64,000 nucleotides of DNA, from contig JADJXL010000001.1 in the NCBI GenBank assembly GCA_016715885.1, positions 452,001 through 516,000 of the forward strand, in the 5' to 3' direction. Origin of the DNA: Polyangiaceae bacterium (GTDB lineage: Bacteria; Myxococcota_A; Polyangia; Polyangiales; Polyangiaceae). A program made the position numbers and the translations under genes. The number at the start of each line of letters is the position of its first letter. Position 1 is the first letter of the stretch. Below, piece by piece: positions 62,034 through 64,000 of this stretch. The notes under the pieces are model-generated. The model did no database searches and was not told where the DNA came from. It saw nothing but the letters and a program-made list of their open reading frames with translations.

Positions 62034-62175
62034 GCGACGCCCATAGCAGAGTGTGGCGATTGTGGCGATCGTCAGCACGCCACTCTTCTTGCGCGCTGCC
62101 CCGTCGTTCTGCTACACCGCCGCCTCGAACAACCGCGCGAGTCAACTCGCGCCACCATTCGAGGAGACATCGAAC

Positions 62176-62550
62176 ATGGCACGCAAAGCACCGCTCGCGA
62201 TCGTCAAGGAGCGCTTTGGCGACAAAGCGAAACTCGTGGAGGCCGTCAAGACGTTCGTCGGCGAGGACCTCTGGCTCGGCCGCGCGAGCTCGGACCGCGG
62301 TGGCAACAAAGGGCTCGAGCATGTCTCGAACGCAAAGCTCCTGCGCCTCCACGCTACGTTCTCCGAGGTCAAGGAGAAGTTCGGCTCACGCGACAAGCTC
62401 ATCGACGCGATCCTCAAAGCCGAGAACCGGACGAAGGATCCTGGCTACAAGAAGCGCCTCGAGGCCCACCCCGTGCCGCGCCTCTACGATCACTACAAGT
62501 CTGCAAACAAGCGAGCGAAGGCTGCCGCGCCTCCCGCGGACGCCTCCTGA
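62176..62550 (+). CDS. Small basic conserved-type protein of unknown function
   Basis: 124 aa from ATG 62176, with GAGGAG 9 nt upstream; the frame extends 41 codons further without good start context. Lys/Arg-rich helical protein (AIVKERFGDKAKLVEAVKTFV, EVKEKFGSRDKLIDAILKAEN) with two related helical halves that repeat a KxxxGxKxKLxxA pattern, and a basic Ala-rich tail. Nucleic-acid or ribosome association is plausible from charge only. The codon usage is strongly GC-ending, which suggests good expression. Confidence 0.7.
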   Translation: MARKAPLAIVKERFGDKAKLVEAVKTFVGEDLWLGRASSDRGGNKGLEHVSNAKLLRLHATFSEVKEKFGSRDKLIDAILKAENRTKDPGYKKRLEAHPVPRLYDHYKSANKRAKAAAPPADAS

Positions 62551-62754
62551 TCGAGCGCCCGTTCGAGTTGTTGGGGCGTCGGACCGTCCTTCGCCCCAAA
62601 CTCCAGCTCGCATGGTTTCTCCGACTTCATCTCAAATTGCCCAACCACCTTGAAGGTTTGGCATTCCTAGCGTATTGAGCCGCTGCCGCGCGTCACATCG
62701 TTGCCGGCGTCGCTTGCCCGGGCCGAACATCGTGCTCTGAGGGAGACGAAGAAG

Positions 62755-64000
62755 TTGAGCGAATACGAGCATCCATCCGCCGACGCGTGGACCACGGAAG
62801 ACGCGAACAATCTCTACATGATCGACCGTTGGGGCCGCGGGTACTTCGATGTGAGCCCCGAGGGCAACATCACCGTCGCGCCGCTTCAGGAGCGAGGTCG
62901 GCGAATCGCGTTGATTGACGTCGTCGAGGAGGCTCGTAAGCAAGGCTTGCGCACGCCGCTCCTCATCCGCTTCCAGGACCTCTTGCACCACCGCGTTCGC
63001 ACGCTGAACGAGGCGTTTGGCCGGGCCATCGCGGACCTCAAGTTCCGCGGTCAATACCGCGGCGTGTTCCCCATCAAGGTGAACCAGCTCAAGGAAGTCG
63101 TGGAGGAGATCCTCGAAGCGGGGCGGCTCTACCACTTCGGCCTCGAAGTCGGATCGAAGCCCGAGCTTTTCGCCGGCCTCAGCGTTCACACGGACAACGA
63201 GTCGCTGATCATTTGCAACGGGTACAAGGACGAGAACTTCATCCGCACCGCGATGATCGGCCGCAAGCTCGGCAAGAAGGTCATCCTCGTCGCGGAGAAG
63301 CTCTCCGAGGTCCGCACGATCGTTCGTGTGGCGAAGGAGATGAACGTCGAGCCGCTCGTCGGCTTGCGTGTTCGTCTCTTGACGCAAGGCGCAGGCAAGT
63401 GGGCAGACAGCGGTGGTGAGCACGCAAAGTTTGGTTTGTCCACGGCCGAGATCCTTGCGGCATGCGCGATCATGGCCGAAGCCGGGATGAACTCTGCGTT
63501 CAAGCTCCTGCACTTCCACATCGGTTCGCAGGTGCCCGACATCCTCGTCATCAAGCGCGCGGTACGCGAAGCTGCTCGGCACTACGCCAAGCTTCGCAAG
63601 ATGGGGCATCGCATCGAGTACATGGATGTCGGCGGCGGCCTCGCGATCGACTACGACGGCTCGCGTTCGACGTTTCATTCATCGATGAACTATTCCATCG
63701 AAGAGTACGCGCGCGACATCGTCTTCAACATCGCGGACATCTGCGACGACGAGAAGGTCCCACACCCGAACATCGTGAGCGAGTCGGGTCGTGCGATCGT
63801 CGCGCACCACTCGGTGCTCGCCGTGCAAGCGTTCGGCTCGATCGAGAAGACGCCCGAGGCGCCCATCGACATCAAGACCGAGGAGCACAAGCTCATCCGG
63901 AACCTGATCGAGACGCGCGATGGTTTGTCTCCGACGAACCTTGCCGAATCGTTTCACGATCTCCTCCAGGTCAAGGAGGAGGCGCAGAAGATGTTCGAGC
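62755..64000 (+). CDS. speA: Biosynthetic arginine decarboxylase SpeA (3' end beyond the window)
   Basis: 415 residues visible of about 630-660. Start TTG 62755, with GGGAG 9 nt upstream; the open frame runs to the window end. Starts WTTEDANNLYMIDRWGRGYF, the SpeA N-terminus. GVFPIKVNQ holds the PLP-binding Lys (K108), and GSQVPDI plus EYMDVGGGLAIDYDGS form the phosphate-binding region of the alanine-racemase-fold barrel. It decarboxylates arginine to agmatine, the first step of the agmatine route to putrescine. The partner ureohydrolase could be the gene at 28555-29664. The C-terminal active-site Cys lies outside this window. Confidence 0.96.
   Translation, partial: MSEYEHPSADAWTTEDANNLYMIDRWGRGYFDVSPEGNITVAPLQERGRRIALIDVVEEARKQGLRTPLLIRFQDLLHHRVRTLNEAFGRAIADLKFRGQYRGVFPIKVNQLKEVVEEILEAGRLYHFGLEVGSKPELFAGLSVHTDNESLIICNGYKDENFIRTAMIGRKLGKKVILVAEKLSEVRTIVRVAKEMNVEPLVGLRVRLLTQGAGKWADSGGEHAKFGLSTAEILAACAIMAEAGMNSAFKLLHFHIGSQVPDILVIKRAVREAARHYAKLRKMGHRIEYMDVGGGLAIDYDGSRSTFHSSMNYSIEEYARDIVFNIADICDDEKVPHPNIVSESGRAIVAHHSVLAVQAFGSIEKTPEAPIDIKTEEHKLIRNLIETRDGLSPTNLAESFHDLLQVKEEAQKMFE

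Overview
The window is about 60% GC and almost wholly coding. Its gene repertoire points to a myxobacterium (Myxococcota), most likely of the Polyangiales (Sorangium/Polyangium side). The signs are many secreted lipoproteins with Ser/Gly-rich or Gly/Ala-rich linkers after the lipobox, Cys-rich repeat proteins, a choice-of-anchor/MopE-like lipoprotein, TPR-PEGA and TerB-like proteins, proline-rich tails, and core genes (recA, ssb, comM, speA) embedded among envelope genes. The taxonomic call is inference from gene style; no rRNA is present. I see no tRNA, rRNA, CRISPR array or transposase gene.

Layout. 0-8 kb: a YVTN-propeller/di-haem cytochrome c protein with a coupled secreted partner, an ABC exporter on the other strand, and two large Cys-rich or anchor-type lipoproteins. 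7.8-8.0 kb: a cluster of five hairpin repeats filling the gap between two convergent stop codons. 8-15 kb (minus strand): a lipoprotein, a small winged-helix-like protein, an inactive/active pair of M16 peptidases, a Cys-rich lipoprotein and a TPR-PEGA protein. 15-20 kb: a hydrolase-like secreted protein, a HAD phosphatase, a DUF4139 protein and a 2H-phosphoesterase-like protein. 20-25 kb: a PQQ module, with a secreted PQQ-dependent sugar dehydrogenase convergent to a complete pqqABCDE operon. The pqqA gene is a 42-codon ORF that is easily missed. A 31-G homopolymer and two 12-bp palindromes lie upstream of the operon.

25-36 kb: comM, recA, ssb, a ureohydrolase (agmatinase/arginase family), lipoproteins, a TerB-like coiled-coil protein, an acyl-CoA dehydrogenase and an SDR. 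Copies of a dispersed G-rich repeat and several hairpins sit in the gaps. 36-45 kb is the accessory region: a low-GC cytochrome b561-like gene, an 87-bp tandem repeat flanked by imperfect direct repeats, and then a tightly overlapping four-gene operon. That operon encodes an unknown 435-aa protein, a two-motif phospholipase D-like protein, a 1212-aa SNF2-type helicase and a 143-aa YbjN/secretion-chaperone-like protein. Its composition resembles an anti-mobile-element (defence) system but matches none I can name with confidence. It is the best candidate for an undescribed system here.

45-64 kb: a WD40-like lipoprotein, a DinB/maleylpyruvate-isomerase-like protein, small membrane proteins, an M28 peptidase coupled to an ATC-hydrolase-family gene, an OPT transporter, a large beta-propeller lipoprotein, a YkgJ-type Cys cluster protein, an M1-like peptidase lipoprotein, a PAS-STAS sensor, an RNase R/II-family nuclease, a small basic protein, and the 5' two thirds of biosynthetic arginine decarboxylase (speA), cut by the window end. 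SpeA and the ureohydrolase could together give an arginine-agmatine-putrescine route.
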